Shown here in pieces: positions 48,925 to 57,123 of a DNA stretch of 64,000 nucleotides; position 1 is the first letter of the stretch; each line of letters opens with the position of its first letter. The notes under the pieces were generated by a model that saw only the letters and a program-made list of their open reading frames with translations, did no database searches and was not told where the DNA came from. This stretch comes from JAJPIG01 sp035531675 (GTDB lineage Bacteria > Desulfobacterota > Binatia > Binatales > Binataceae). The position numbers and the translations under genes are program-made. The stretch lies in the NCBI GenBank assembly GCA_035531675.1, contig DATKSL010000041.1, positions 1-64,000 of the forward strand, read 5' to 3'.

Positions 48925-50118
48925 ATGACGGCTTCGGCAGTGACACCATCGAGCGATCGGCGGCCATCGGTGACGACGGCCGAAATAGTCAGGCGCGCCA
49001 CCGGACTGATCCCGGTGCTGCGCGAGCGCGCTGCGGCTTGCGAAGCCTTGCGGCGCGTCCCGGACCCGACCCGTGACGATTTCGTCGCCGCTGGTATCAC
49101 CCGCATCGCACAGCCGGTCGGGCGCGGCGGCCTCGGTCTCGACATGGACTCGGTTTACGAGGTCGCGATGGAGCTGGGTCGCGGATGCGGTTCCAGCGCC
49201 TGGATGGGCAGCTTCTGGCCGCTCCACAACTGGATGGTCGGGATGTGGCCCAAAGCCGCCCAGGACGACTACTGGGCGACCTCGCCCGATACGCTGTCCT
49301 CGACCGCGTGGGACCTGGTGAGCTGCAAGATCGAGCCGGCCCGCGACGGCATCCGGCTTTCCGGCCATTGGGATTTCTCCAGCGGCATCGATCACGCCGA
49401 CTGGGCGATGCTATTTGTTCCGGGGCCGCCGGTCGGCCTGGCGCTGGTGCCGCGCGCGGACCTGCGGATCGTCGATACCTGGCACGCGACCGGGCTGTGC
49501 GGCAGCGGCAGCAATGACGTGTTCGTCGACGACGCGCTGGTCCCCGAGCATCGAATCCTGAACATGGAGGCGGCCGGGAGCGGGCATAGCGACGGGCGTG
49601 AGTTGCATGGCACCCCGTTCTACAAGCTGCCGCTCTATACCTGGCTTACCTATTCGCTCGCCGCACCGGTTATCGGGATGGCGCAGGGGGCGGTCGATTC
49701 GTTCGAGGAGTTGATGCGCGGGCGGGTCGAAGGTATCGGCGGCGGGCGCGCGGCCGAGCGGCCGGCGAACCATCTGCGGCTCGCCGAGTCATCGGCCGAG
49801 GTCGACGCAGCGCGCGTGCTGATGCGTCGCAACCTGCGTCAGCTAATCGAGTGGGGGCAGGCGGGGGTGGAAATGTCGGTTGACGAGCGGCTGCGAATCC
49901 GGCGCGATATCACCTTCGGCGGCATGATCTGCAATCGTGCGGCGCGCCGCCTGTTCGACGCGGCCGGCGCCCATGCGATCAAGCGCAGCGCCCCGCTGCA
50001 GCGTTTCACGCGCGACGCCGACGCTGCCGTGCACTCGGGCGTGCTGACCTGGGATCCAACCGGCGAACAGTACGGACGCGTGCGCCTCGGCCTCGCGCCG
50101 ACCAGCTTCTTCTATTAG
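48925..50118 (+). CDS. Acyl-CoA-dehydrogenase-fold flavin monooxygenase (HsaA/HpaB-C2-like)
   Basis: The protein has 397 residues from the ATG at 48925, 7 bp after GGAGG; GTG at 48919 is too close to that site. GRGGLGLDMDSVYEVAMELG, GCGSSAWMGSFWPLHNWMVG, GHWDFSSGIDHADWAMLFV and DTWHATGLCGSGSNDVFVDD are the motifs of two-component phenol-type hydroxylases such as HsaA and 4-hydroxyphenylacetate hydroxylase C2. The acyl-CoA dehydrogenase catalytic Glu context is lacking. It would use reduced flavin from a separate reductase and hydroxylate an aromatic ring beside an existing OH. The reductase is not visible. It is divergent from the ring dioxygenase genes. Confidence 0.85.
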   Translation: MTASAVTPSSDRRPSVTTAEIVRRATGLIPVLRERAAACEALRRVPDPTRDDFVAAGITRIAQPVGRGGLGLDMDSVYEVAMELGRGCGSSAWMGSFWPLHNWMVGMWPKAAQDDYWATSPDTLSSTAWDLVSCKIEPARDGIRLSGHWDFSSGIDHADWAMLFVPGPPVGLALVPRADLRIVDTWHATGLCGSGSNDVFVDDALVPEHRILNMEAAGSGHSDGRELHGTPFYKLPLYTWLTYSLAAPVIGMAQGAVDSFEELMRGRVEGIGGGRAAERPANHLRLAESSAEVDAARVLMRRNLRQLIEWGQAGVEMSVDERLRIRRDITFGGMICNRAARRLFDAAGAHAIKRSAPLQRFTRDADAAVHSGVLTWDPTGEQYGRVRLGLAPTSFFY

Positions 50119-50165
50119 CCGGCCCGCGCGAGGCCCGGTCGTCGGGCGCGCGGCAGCGCGCCGGA

Positions 50166-50771
50166 CTACGACTGGCGGGAAGATTCGCTGATATATTCCT
50201 CGAGAAACTCGATCCGATCGTTGCCCCAGAAGATTTGATCGTCGACCAGGAAGACCGGCACGCCGAACACGCCGCGCGCCTTCGCCGCCTCGGTCTCCTG
50301 TTCGTATTGCCCGACGATCGCCGGCTCATCGATGCCGCGCAGCAGCTTCTCGGGCGACAGGCCCGCGGCCCGCGCGATCTCATTGAGGGTCTCGTCGGTG
50401 TCGGGGTTCTTGCCATGTCCCCACACCGCATCGTAGGCCGCGTGCAGGTACTCCATCTCGCGTTCCTGCGAGCGCGCCCATAGAAAGCCCCGATTCGCGC
50501 GCGCCGTCTTGAGATCGGCCGGCATCGTGAGCGGCACCTCGTAGCGCCGCGCCCATCGATGAAGGTCGGCGATCAGCGCCTTGAACTTGTTCGGGATCTG
50601 GCGGTTGAAGGGACCGTTATTGCCGGCGGCGAATCTGACCGCGAGCAGATCCACCGGATGGTAGACAAACGAGGCCTGGCCCTTGAAGCGTTTTGCCACC
50701 TCGGGGAGATGGACCGACGCCAGGTAGGCGTAGGGGCTCATCAGATCGAAATAGAAATCGACGGTCTTCAT
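50166..50771 (-). CDS. NahD-like 2-hydroxychromene-2-carboxylate isomerase/DsbA-fold protein (copy 1)
   Basis: The protein has 201 residues. The thioredoxin-like start is VDFYFDLMSPYAYLASVHLP, with the catalytic Ser in FDLMSPY. RWARRYEVPLTMPADLK binds glutathione in the family. ARGVFGVPVFLVDDQIFWGN with DRIEFLEEYI is the C-terminal signature. Such isomerases, glutathione-dependent in pseudomonads, interconvert hydroxychromene carboxylate and benzylidenepyruvate in naphthalene breakdown. Two further copies lie at 55735-56355 and 56414-57034. It is close to a DUF1330 gene on the same strand. Confidence 0.87.
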   Translation of the reverse strand: MKTVDFYFDLMSPYAYLASVHLPEVAKRFKGQASFVYHPVDLLAVRFAAGNNGPFNRQIPNKFKALIADLHRWARRYEVPLTMPADLKTARANRGFLWARSQEREMEYLHAAYDAVWGHGKNPDTDETLNEIARAAGLSPEKLLRGIDEPAIVGQYEQETEAAKARGVFGVPVFLVDDQIFWGNDRIEFLEEYISESSRQS

Positions 50772-50802
50772 AGCTGCCTCACCCGACCGCTGCGGCGATT
50801 CG

Positions 50803-51090
50803 CTAGATGCCCTCGACGGCGACCAGGTTGGCGACCGCGGCGGACTGGCGCTTGGCGATAAGCGGCTTGTACTCGGGCGAGTTGTACCAGCCCTTGAGCG
50901 CGTCCATCGAGGGGAATTCGAGCACTACCACGCTCTTGGGCGTCCATTTGCCTTCCAGCACCTGGAACGCGCCGTTGCGCACGATCGCCTTGCCGCCGTG
51001 TGCGGCGATGGTCGGGCCGACGCCGCGCCGATACTCCTCGAAGCCATTCTGATCCTTCACGTCCAGGTCGACTATCAAGTACGCAGCCAT
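50803..51090 (-). CDS. DUF1330 family protein
   Basis: The protein has 95 residues, the usual size for this dimeric ferredoxin-like (DABB-related) family: MAAYLIVDLDVKDQNGFEEY, IAAHGGKAIVRNGAFQVLEG and KSVVVLEFPSMDALKGWYNS with PEYKPLI. It is cytoplasmic and the function of the family is unknown. It lies 31 bp upstream of a NahD-like gene on the same strand, so the two may be co-transcribed. The strong hairpin at 51210-51244 insulates it from the haem-protein gene. Confidence 0.9.
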   Translation of the reverse strand: MAAYLIVDLDVKDQNGFEEYRRGVGPTIAAHGGKAIVRNGAFQVLEGKWTPKSVVVLEFPSMDALKGWYNSPEYKPLIAKRQSAAVANLVAVEGI

Positions 51091-51209
51091 CTTTCGTCTC
51101 CTTAGAATTTACAGGTTAAAGGGCCGTGGCCCCATGATAACAGATGAGGCAGTTATGGGACGAATCGACCGGAAAGTAAACCCCGCAGGCGTATGCTGCG
51201 GCGCGTATG

Positions 51210-51244
51210 AAAAAGGCCCCGGTCTCTTCGCGAAGACCGGGGCC
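51210..51244 (-). terminator. Intrinsic terminator for the minus-strand haem-protein gene
   Basis: GGCCCCGGTCT (51215-51225) and AGACCGGGGCC (51234-51244) form an 11-bp GC-rich stem with an 8-nt loop. On the minus strand it is followed by five T residues (51210-51214 as A on the plus strand). It stands downstream of the gene at 51296-52468. Confidence 0.85.
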
Positions 51245-51295
51245 GGTCAGTCAATCACTCAAACAATCACTCAAGGAAAAATAAGAACCGGGGGC

Positions 51296-52468
51296 TTACG
51301 GGGGTGATGCGCAAGTCTGGAAGGCAGCATTGAAACAGGCGTCGCCCAGCGACCAGACGAAATCGCGATGGATCCACGCATGGCTCGGCAACGGCGCCGG
51401 CTTTCCGATCGGCGAACTGGTCAGCAGCGAAATGCCGTCAGTCCCGTCCTGATTGATCGAGGACACCTGATGGCAGGTGATACAGGACGATTGAGTCAGC
51501 GGCACGCCAGCGTTCTCGCCCTCGATAACCGAGTTCCCCAACAGCGTAGGTTTCCCTTGCGCATCGACGAAATGGAGCTGGACCCCATCGAGGCGATAAT
51601 TGCGCCACTCCGGCGCAAGATTGGCCCGCGTCATCAGGTTCGACAACTGCGTGGTCAATTGCGTGTCCGCACCCTGGGTTCGGGGAGGACTGGATCCCCA
51701 CGGATCGAAGCAGCCGAGCACCACGCAACGATTGGGATTGGTCGTGAGATTCTGCGCTTCGAAGGTCGCCCACACCCAATTGTCGCGTAATTTGGATATC
51801 AGGTGCATGCCGGCCAGCGCGAAGCAGTAGCTGCCGATTTGTTCGATATGGACTCCGGCAGGCGGGTTGTCGCAACTGGGCAATTTAATCCAGTCGGCCT
51901 TGATTTCGACCGCGGCCTTGGGAAATTTAATCTGCGGAACCCCGCTGGCGACCTGCTGGCGCGCCACCTGCTGCTGATTCGCCCGATTCCACAGCCCGGT
52001 GGCCGACACATAATCCTCGAACGCGCCGTTTTCTCTCACCTCTTCGCAGATAGTCTGACCGTTCGAGGCTATGGTGCATCCCGTGTCGGGGTCGGTAGGA
52101 AGTCCATTGACGATCCCCAATGGACTGGGGCCCAGCAAATGAGCGCTGGTGGTTTGTCCGGCATTAGGCACGATCAGTCCCTGGACCGGGTTGGCCGGAT
52201 ACATCTGGGGCTGCTGAAGCCAATTTTCCCAGACCACGTACGGATAGTGATTCTGGTTCACCGGGCAGGTCGCTGCGACCCACAATCGCCAGGCGGTCTT
52301 GGCCGGGGTCCCGTCCATCTTGGTTGGTGGGACGCAGGCGCTGCCGAGCGCGGTGGAACCCGCGGCGAGTGCCGGCCGCGCGGCGAAGATCGATGGACCT
52401 CCGGCGATAAGAAAAAGGACCGCGGTCGCGATTAGAAGTCGAGCGCCACCGGTCGGCCGATGTTTCAT
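51296..52468 (-). CDS. Exported mono-haem hypothetical protein
   Basis: The protein has 390 residues. A signal peptide (LLIATAVLFLIAGGPSIFA) is followed by a large Cys- and Trp-rich region with no recognised fold (VVWENWLQQPQMYPANPVQG, EVRENGAFEDYVSATGLWN). One haem c motif, CITCH in TQSSCITCHQVSSINQDG, lies near residue 335, and HAWIHRDFVWSLGDACFN near the end may offer distal ligands. It is a periplasmic protein of unknown role, reminiscent of haem-binding proteins of catabolic bacteria. A terminator follows it, and an AGGCT-type motif lies upstream at 52515-52534. Confidence 0.65.
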   Translation of the reverse strand: MKHRPTGGARLLIATAVLFLIAGGPSIFAARPALAAGSTALGSACVPPTKMDGTPAKTAWRLWVAATCPVNQNHYPYVVWENWLQQPQMYPANPVQGLIVPNAGQTTSAHLLGPSPLGIVNGLPTDPDTGCTIASNGQTICEEVRENGAFEDYVSATGLWNRANQQQVARQQVASGVPQIKFPKAAVEIKADWIKLPSCDNPPAGVHIEQIGSYCFALAGMHLISKLRDNWVWATFEAQNLTTNPNRCVVLGCFDPWGSSPPRTQGADTQLTTQLSNLMTRANLAPEWRNYRLDGVQLHFVDAQGKPTLLGNSVIEGENAGVPLTQSSCITCHQVSSINQDGTDGISLLTSSPIGKPAPLPSHAWIHRDFVWSLGDACFNAAFQTCASPP

Positions 52469-52514
52469 AATCCCCCCCGGGCATGTGAGTTTGAAAAAAA
52501 AGAGCTTAGCGCAA

Positions 52515-52534
52515 TTAGGCTGATATCACTAGCC
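52515..52534. promoter_or_regulatory. AGGCT-GATATCACT-AGCC motif upstream of the haem-protein gene
   Basis: TTAGGCTGATATCACTAGCC shares AGGCTGATAT and CTAGC with the box at 42808-42827 before the hemerythrin gene. Arms AGGCT/AGCCT make it an imperfect operator-like palindrome about 50 bp ahead of the minus-strand ATG. A common regulator is possible. Confidence 0.3.
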
Positions 52535-52550
52535 TCTGGCTGAATAAAGT

Positions 52551-52584
52551 GGCGTTAGCCTAAGGTCACCCCCAGGCTAACGCC
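52551..52584 (-). terminator. Hairpin downstream of the haloalkane dehalogenase gene
   Basis: GGCGTTAGCCT (52551-52561) and AGGCTAACGCC (52574-52584) make a perfect 11-bp stem with a 12-nt loop, 19 bp after the dehalogenase stop on the minus strand. A short ACTTTATT follows on that strand instead of a true T-run. Termination is likely but not certain. Confidence 0.6.
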
Positions 52585-52603
52585 CTATGGCGATAGCTGG
52601 AGC

Positions 52604-53485
52604 TCAGATCGAGCGATACCAATCAGCCAGGGCCGTGCCGATTTCGTGCGGCGAATCCTCTTGGATGAAGTGGATGCCGTTGACGGTGATCTCGCGCTGG
52701 TTTGGCCAGGTGCGGCAGAACTCGCGCTGAGCGCCGACCAGAATCGCGCCGGGATTGGCGTTCACGAATAGCTTCGGGATGGCGTTGCGGGCGAGCCACC
52801 GGGAATAGTTGCTGACGATCTCGACCACGTCCTGCGGTTCGCCGTCGATTGGAATCTCGCGCGGCCATTGCAGCATCGGGCGACGCCCTTCACCCGGCAC
52901 GAGCCACGGCCGCCGATACGCGGCCATCTCGGGCTCGGTCAGCTTGCGGATGATGCTGCCGGGAAGAATCCGCTCGACGAACTGATTTTTCTGCAGAACG
53001 ATTTCCTCGCCCTGCGGGCCGCGCATCGCTTCGAAGATCGGCCGCGCCTGCTGATTCCAATCCGTCCACGTAAGCGGCTGGACGATCGCTTCCATGTAGG
53101 CCAATGCCTTGACGCGGGTTGGATTGCGACACGCCCAATGGAAGCCCAGCGCGGAACCCCAGTCGTGCACGACCAGCGTTACGTTGTGCAAGCCCAGCGC
53201 GTCGAACCAGCCGTCGAGGTAACGCGCATGGTCGACGAATCGATACGAGCCGTCAGGCGCTTTGCCCGAATCACCCATTCCGACCAGGTCGGGCGCGAGA
53301 CAGCGGCCGAGACCGTCGAGATACGGGATGATGTTGCGCCACAGGTAGGACGAGGTGGGATTGCCGTGCAGGAACACGACCGGATCGCCGGCACCCTGGT
53401 CGACGTAAGAGATTTCCGTACCGAGCACCGCAAGCCGTTGGCGCGGATGCGGGTCGTGGGCGGAAATCGCCGGCCTATCGCTCAC
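52604..53485 (-). CDS. Haloalkane dehalogenase (LinB/DhaA-like)
   Basis: The enzyme has 293 residues from GTG at 53485. It reads almost like LinB along its length: FLHGNPTSSYLWRNIIPYLD (halide-binding Asn), VVHDWGSALGFHWACRNP (nucleophile Asp followed by halide-binding Trp), ALAYMEAIVQP (acid Glu of the HLD-II subfamily) and HFIQEDSPHEIG (catalytic His). It hydrolyses carbon-halogen bonds of haloalkanes to alcohols in the cytoplasm without cofactors. Its GTG overlaps the stop of an LLM flavin oxidoreductase gene upstream, so they are coupled. The natural substrate cannot be told from sequence. Confidence 0.93.
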   Translation of the reverse strand: MSDRPAISAHDPHPRQRLAVLGTEISYVDQGAGDPVVFLHGNPTSSYLWRNIIPYLDGLGRCLAPDLVGMGDSGKAPDGSYRFVDHARYLDGWFDALGLHNVTLVVHDWGSALGFHWACRNPTRVKALAYMEAIVQPLTWTDWNQQARPIFEAMRGPQGEEIVLQKNQFVERILPGSIIRKLTEPEMAAYRRPWLVPGEGRRPMLQWPREIPIDGEPQDVVEIVSNYSRWLARNAIPKLFVNANPGAILVGAQREFCRTWPNQREITVNGIHFIQEDSPHEIGTALADWYRSI

Positions 53486-54585
53486 CGCTCAGCTCCAAGC
53501 CACCTGCGCACGTCGGCCATCAGTTCGCTGGCGAAAAAGCGCATCGAGGCGGCCGCGGCTTCGAGCGCGATACCGCCGCAATCGATGTTGAGGATCAGGC
53601 CGTCGGGGCGCAGCCGCGCGATCACTTCGGTGAGCTTTTTTTCGAGCACCGGCCGGTTGCCCCAGAACGCGAGATGGCGCGGGAAGTCCCCCATCACGCG
53701 CTGCTCGCAAACCTTGGGATCGGACATCTCTTCGAACATGTTGCCGATCTCGCGATAAGCCGGGTATTGATCGCCGAATTTCTCGACGTAGCCGGTCATG
53801 TTGCGCGCGAAGACCTTCATCTGCACCGCCAGTGCCCGCGCCCCCATCGCAATCGCCGCGCGCTCGTCGGGGAGGCCGTAAAAGTTGACGCCGAGCAGAA
53901 TCGTGCCGGCGTTACCCCATCGATTCCGGTATTCGTCGCGATAGGTGCGCATCAGCATCTCGATCAACTCGATCGGCGTACCGAGGTAGGCCGGGATCAG
54001 GATTCCGAAGCCGTGGGTGGCCGCTTCGACGACCGAAGAGGGGCTGACCGAAACCGCGAAAAAGACCTGCGGCGCCTTTTGCGCGAATTGCGGCACCAGC
54101 TCGAAATCGTGCACCCGCCAGAATTTGCCGTCCAGCGTATGGCGGGCGGTGGGCGCGTCGAGGATGGTCTTGATCATGCGGCAGAACTCCGAGGCGCGCG
54201 CCTTCGATTCGTTCTGATCGAAGCCCAGCCGCTCGTAGAGCCATGGATGGCCGCGGCCGATACCGATCATCACGCGTCCGCCGCTCAGCACGTCGGCGGC
54301 GGCGAAGTCCGACAGCGCCATCGCCGGATGATGGAACGGCGCGATCATGATCGCGGTGAGAAGCTTTATCCGTTCGGTGCGCGGCACCTGGGCCAGGAAC
54401 AGCGCGAGCGGATCGGGCACCACCGAGAAGGTCGAGTCGGCGTGATCGAGGCCGTAGCTCTGGGTGGTCGAGAAGAGGTCGTAGCCGAGATGGTCGGCGA
54501 TCACGATTTGCTCGCCGAGTTCGCGGTAGTAGGCGTGAGTAGTGCGGCCCGGGGTGAGCGATCCCTCAGTGAACAGTCCAATCAT
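53482..54585 (-). CDS. LLM-class flavin-dependent oxidoreductase (luciferase-like)
   Basis: The protein has 367 residues from the ATG at 54585 (MIGLFTEGSLTPGRTTHAYY); a GTG 18 bp upstream is the alternative. The TIM-barrel family pattern is shown by FSTTQSYGLDHADSTFSVVP, RIKLLTAIMIAPFHHPAMAL and LSGGRVMIGIGRGHPWLYER. Such enzymes use FMNH2 or F420 to oxidise small organic compounds, often with O2 insertion. Translation is coupled to the dehalogenase gene (GTGA overlap). A flavin step linked to halogenated or aldehyde intermediates is possible. The flavin reductase is not seen. Confidence 0.88.
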   Translation of the reverse strand: MIGLFTEGSLTPGRTTHAYYRELGEQIVIADHLGYDLFSTTQSYGLDHADSTFSVVPDPLALFLAQVPRTERIKLLTAIMIAPFHHPAMALSDFAAADVLSGGRVMIGIGRGHPWLYERLGFDQNESKARASEFCRMIKTILDAPTARHTLDGKFWRVHDFELVPQFAQKAPQVFFAVSVSPSSVVEAATHGFGILIPAYLGTPIELIEMLMRTYRDEYRNRWGNAGTILLGVNFYGLPDERAAIAMGARALAVQMKVFARNMTGYVEKFGDQYPAYREIGNMFEEMSDPKVCEQRVMGDFPRHLAFWGNRPVLEKKLTEVIARLRPDGLILNIDCGGIALEAAAASMRFFASELMADVRRWLGAER

Positions 54586-54624
54586 CGAATTACATCCTGA
54601 CACGAAGTTGGGTCACGCTAAGAC

Positions 54625-54655
54625 GCGACGGGCGCCCGGTGCGGACGCCCGTCGC
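54625..54655 (-). terminator. Hairpin after the NahE-like gene
   Basis: GCGACGGGCG (54625-54634) and CGCCCGTCGC (54646-54655) form a 10-bp stem with an 11-nt loop, 39 bp past the minus-strand stop at 54694. The following minus-strand sequence has only short T-runs, so termination may be weak or Rho-assisted. Confidence 0.5.
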
Positions 54656-54693
54656 GGTGCTTCATCGATTTGTCGTCAGGCGCCGAGAGCGCG

Positions 54694-55683
54694 TCAGGGC
54701 AGCGGGATGCGCTTGTCGAGCTCGGCCCAGCGCTGACCCGCGATGCGCGCGCCCTCGCGGATGTCCTCGGGTACCACATGGTACGGCGGCCGGCACGGTC
54801 CGACCTTCATCCAGCCCGCGGCCTGCATGCGCTCCTTCTCGATGCCAATGTTGTACATCGAGAATTCCTTGAAGCTGCCGTGCGGGAACAGAGTCTGGAC
54901 GGTCTTGCCCATCTCGTCGTTGATCTTCTTGGCGCGGCTCCAGTCGCCGGTCTGGCGCGCCTTGATGACCTCGTCGCGCAGCGCAAGGCTGGGCTTGGGG
55001 CCGCATACTGCGCCGCTGCTCCAGAAGGCGGTGACGAAATCGTCGACCCGCGCGCCGGCATAGTAATCGAGCTCGATCGGCATCAGCCGGATTCTGCGTT
55101 TCGAGAGATCGATATTCTGCAGCAGGCCGGCGACCCCGATGTACTTGCACGAAACGATCTGCGGAATCTCGCCGACCTGCGCCCAGAAGGCGTGGGGGAA
55201 GTCGAACTTGAAGGCCTCCGGATTGGCGTAGACCGAGATCGCCATGTTGGGGCAGGCCTCGGCCACGTCCTTGTAGAAGCGCACCGCGGTGGCGACGCTC
55301 GGCGCACACCACATCGGGATGCCGAGCATGGTGCCGTCGGCGCCGAGATCGGCGGCGTAGCGCGTGAGCGCGATGGTGTCGCGGGTGTTGAGCGTGGTGG
55401 TGCCGACGAACACCGGGATACGGCCGCGCGCCGACTCGACCAGCGCCGCCATGAAGCGCTGCTTCTCGTCGAGCGTCAGGGTGGCGCCCTCGCCGAAGGT
55501 GCCCATCGAGAGCAGCCCGTCGACTCCGGCGCGGACCAGCGCGTCGACTGCGCGGGCGGTTTCGTCGAGGTCCAGCGTGTCGGTCATCCGCCAATCCTCC
55601 GCGCCTTCCTTGGCCGTGGTCGGCAGAATTACCCACGCTCCGTTAACATCCTTGGCCGTCATCAACTCGCGCTTGGTTGGCAT
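54694..55683 (-). CDS. NahE/PhdJ-like trans-o-hydroxybenzylidenepyruvate hydratase-aldolase
   Basis: The enzyme has 329 residues of the DHDPS/NAL TIM-barrel family. It tracks NahE closely: AKDVNGAWVILPTTAKEGAE, GLLSMGTFGEGATLTLDEKQ, FVGTTTLNTRDTIALTRYA, YANPEAFKFDFPHAFWAQVG and GPCRPPYHVVPED. The Schiff-base Lys lies in IVSCKYIGVAGLL. It hydrates and cleaves benzylidenepyruvate-type compounds to an aromatic aldehyde and pyruvate (salicylaldehyde in naphthalene breakdown). NahD-like isomerases that would supply its substrate lie just upstream on the same strand. Phenanthrene- or other polyaromatic-specific homologues are hard to tell apart. Confidence 0.92.
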   Translation of the reverse strand: MPTKRELMTAKDVNGAWVILPTTAKEGAEDWRMTDTLDLDETARAVDALVRAGVDGLLSMGTFGEGATLTLDEKQRFMAALVESARGRIPVFVGTTTLNTRDTIALTRYAADLGADGTMLGIPMWCAPSVATAVRFYKDVAEACPNMAISVYANPEAFKFDFPHAFWAQVGEIPQIVSCKYIGVAGLLQNIDLSKRRIRLMPIELDYYAGARVDDFVTAFWSSGAVCGPKPSLALRDEVIKARQTGDWSRAKKINDEMGKTVQTLFPHGSFKEFSMYNIGIEKERMQAAGWMKVGPCRPPYHVVPEDIREGARIAGQRWAELDKRIPLP

Positions 55684-55734
55684 CGTCGTGCCTCCTGATA
55701 GTTGTTTTCGCGCCCCATCTAACTATTCCGCAAA

Positions 55735-56355
55735 CTAGGCGCGCGCGCCCTTCGACGCGTCGCGCAGCAAGTCCTCGACCATGTCGAGCCGGTCGTTGCC
55801 CCAGAACAGCTCGTCGTTGACGATCACGCTGGGCACGCCGAACACGCCGCGTTCGGAAGCCTCGGCGATCTCGCGCTCGGCCTCCTTGCGGATCTCGTCG
55901 GAATCGACCGCCTTCAAGAAGTCCGCGGCCGGCAATCCGGCGACCGCCGCCAGCTCGCGCAGCAGGGCGTCGTTCATCTCGGCGGCTTCGCCCCAGACCT
56001 TGCGATAGGCGGCGCTCAGGTAGGCAAGCTCTTTTTGGCGGCGTCGGGCGACCAGGAAGCCGCGGCCGATGCGCGGCGGAATAGTAGGGTCCATGTGCGA
56101 GACGCTCTCCGGCGAGACGAGCGGCACCCCGTAGCGGCGCGCCCAGCGGGCAAGGTCGGCGCGCAGGTAGCGATACTTGGGCGGCAGCGCATGATTGGGT
56201 CGCCCGGTGGTTCCGGCGTTGCGCTTGATAACCTGGTTATCCACCACATGGTAGACCACGGTCGCGCCGTGGCGGGCGGCGAGATCGCCGATCCGCAGGC
56301 TGGCCAGATAAGAGAAGGGGCTGAAGAAATCAAAATAGAAATGAATTTGCGTCAT
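55735..56355 (-). CDS. NahD-like isomerase/DsbA-fold protein (copy 2)
   Basis: The protein has 206 residues from the ATG at 56355 (MTQIHFYFDFFSPFSYLASL); an upstream in-frame extension is poor in sequence quality. FDFFSPFSYL holds the catalytic Ser, RWARRYGVPLVSPESVSHMD binds the thiol cofactor, and SERGVFGVPSVIVNDELFWG with NDRLDMVEDLL is the C-terminal signature. It lies 51 bp upstream of the NahE-like gene. Together with copy 3 it fits the hydroxychromene carboxylate isomerase step of naphthalene-type pathways. Confidence 0.88.
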   Translation of the reverse strand: MTQIHFYFDFFSPFSYLASLRIGDLAARHGATVVYHVVDNQVIKRNAGTTGRPNHALPPKYRYLRADLARWARRYGVPLVSPESVSHMDPTIPPRIGRGFLVARRRQKELAYLSAAYRKVWGEAAEMNDALLRELAAVAGLPAADFLKAVDSDEIRKEAEREIAEASERGVFGVPSVIVNDELFWGNDRLDMVEDLLRDASKGARA

Positions 56356-56413
56356 GGTCTGTCCCCACTCTGACCGCTCACGCCTGCTCCTGACCCGTGA
56401 TGGCCGCGCTCGC

Positions 56414-57034
56414 TTACAGATGCACCGCCGCCCCGGGATCGCGCAGGTACTCTTCGAGGAAGTCGATGCGGTCGTTGCCCCAGAATAACTGATCGCCGAC
56501 GACAAAAGTCGGCACGCCAAAGACTCCGCGGGCCTGCGCTTCGAGATTTTCACGCGCGTACTCGGCGATGGTTTCGGGGGCGTCGGCAGCGGCTGCAAGC
56601 TCGCGCGGATCGAGGCCCGCTTTCGCGGCCACGTCTTTCAGCGTCGCCTCGCTCGGCTCGCGCCGGGCCTGCCATAACGCGGCAAAGGCGGCCGTGAGGT
56701 AGGCCTCGCCGGCGCCGCGGCGCGTGGCATACAGGAAGCCCCGATTGAGGCGCGCGGCGGCCTTGAGATCGACATGGGCGAGGGTTTCAGGAAAGGCCAG
56801 CGGAGCCTGGTAGCGTGCGGCCCAGCGCGCCAGGTCGGTTTTCAGATAGCGCAACTTGCGGGGCAGCAGATGGCTGGCCGGACGAGTATTGCCGATGGCC
56901 TGCTTGGCGGCCTCGAGGTCGACTACGTGGAAGACGATCTCGGCGCCGAACTCGGCGCGCAGGCGCGGAAGCCGAAAGGTTGCGAGATAGCTGTAGGGGC
57001 TGAGGAAATCGAAATAGAAATCGACTTTGGCCAT
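56414..57034 (-). CDS. NahD-like isomerase/DsbA-fold protein (copy 3)
   Basis: The protein has 206 residues starting MAKVDFYFDFLSPYSYLATF with the catalytic Ser in FDFLSPYSYL. RWAARYQAPLAFPETLAHVD and QARGVFGVPTFVVGDQLFWG with NDRIDFLEEYL complete the family pattern. It is the first gene of the minus-strand run copy 3, copy 2, NahE-like (58-bp and 51-bp gaps). The high likeness of the three copies suggests duplication followed by substrate divergence (different ring systems), or one may be a plain glutathione-dependent reductase. Confidence 0.88.
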   Translation of the reverse strand: MAKVDFYFDFLSPYSYLATFRLPRLRAEFGAEIVFHVVDLEAAKQAIGNTRPASHLLPRKLRYLKTDLARWAARYQAPLAFPETLAHVDLKAAARLNRGFLYATRRGAGEAYLTAAFAALWQARREPSEATLKDVAAKAGLDPRELAAAADAPETIAEYARENLEAQARGVFGVPTFVVGDQLFWGNDRIDFLEEYLRDPGAAVHL

Positions 57035-57123
57035 CTTATCCCGCCGCTCCCGGTGATACGGGCGGCGAGCCTAGCACGAATGCGCGGCGATGCGTGATCG
57101 GGCTGCCGGGCCGCGCGGCGTCG

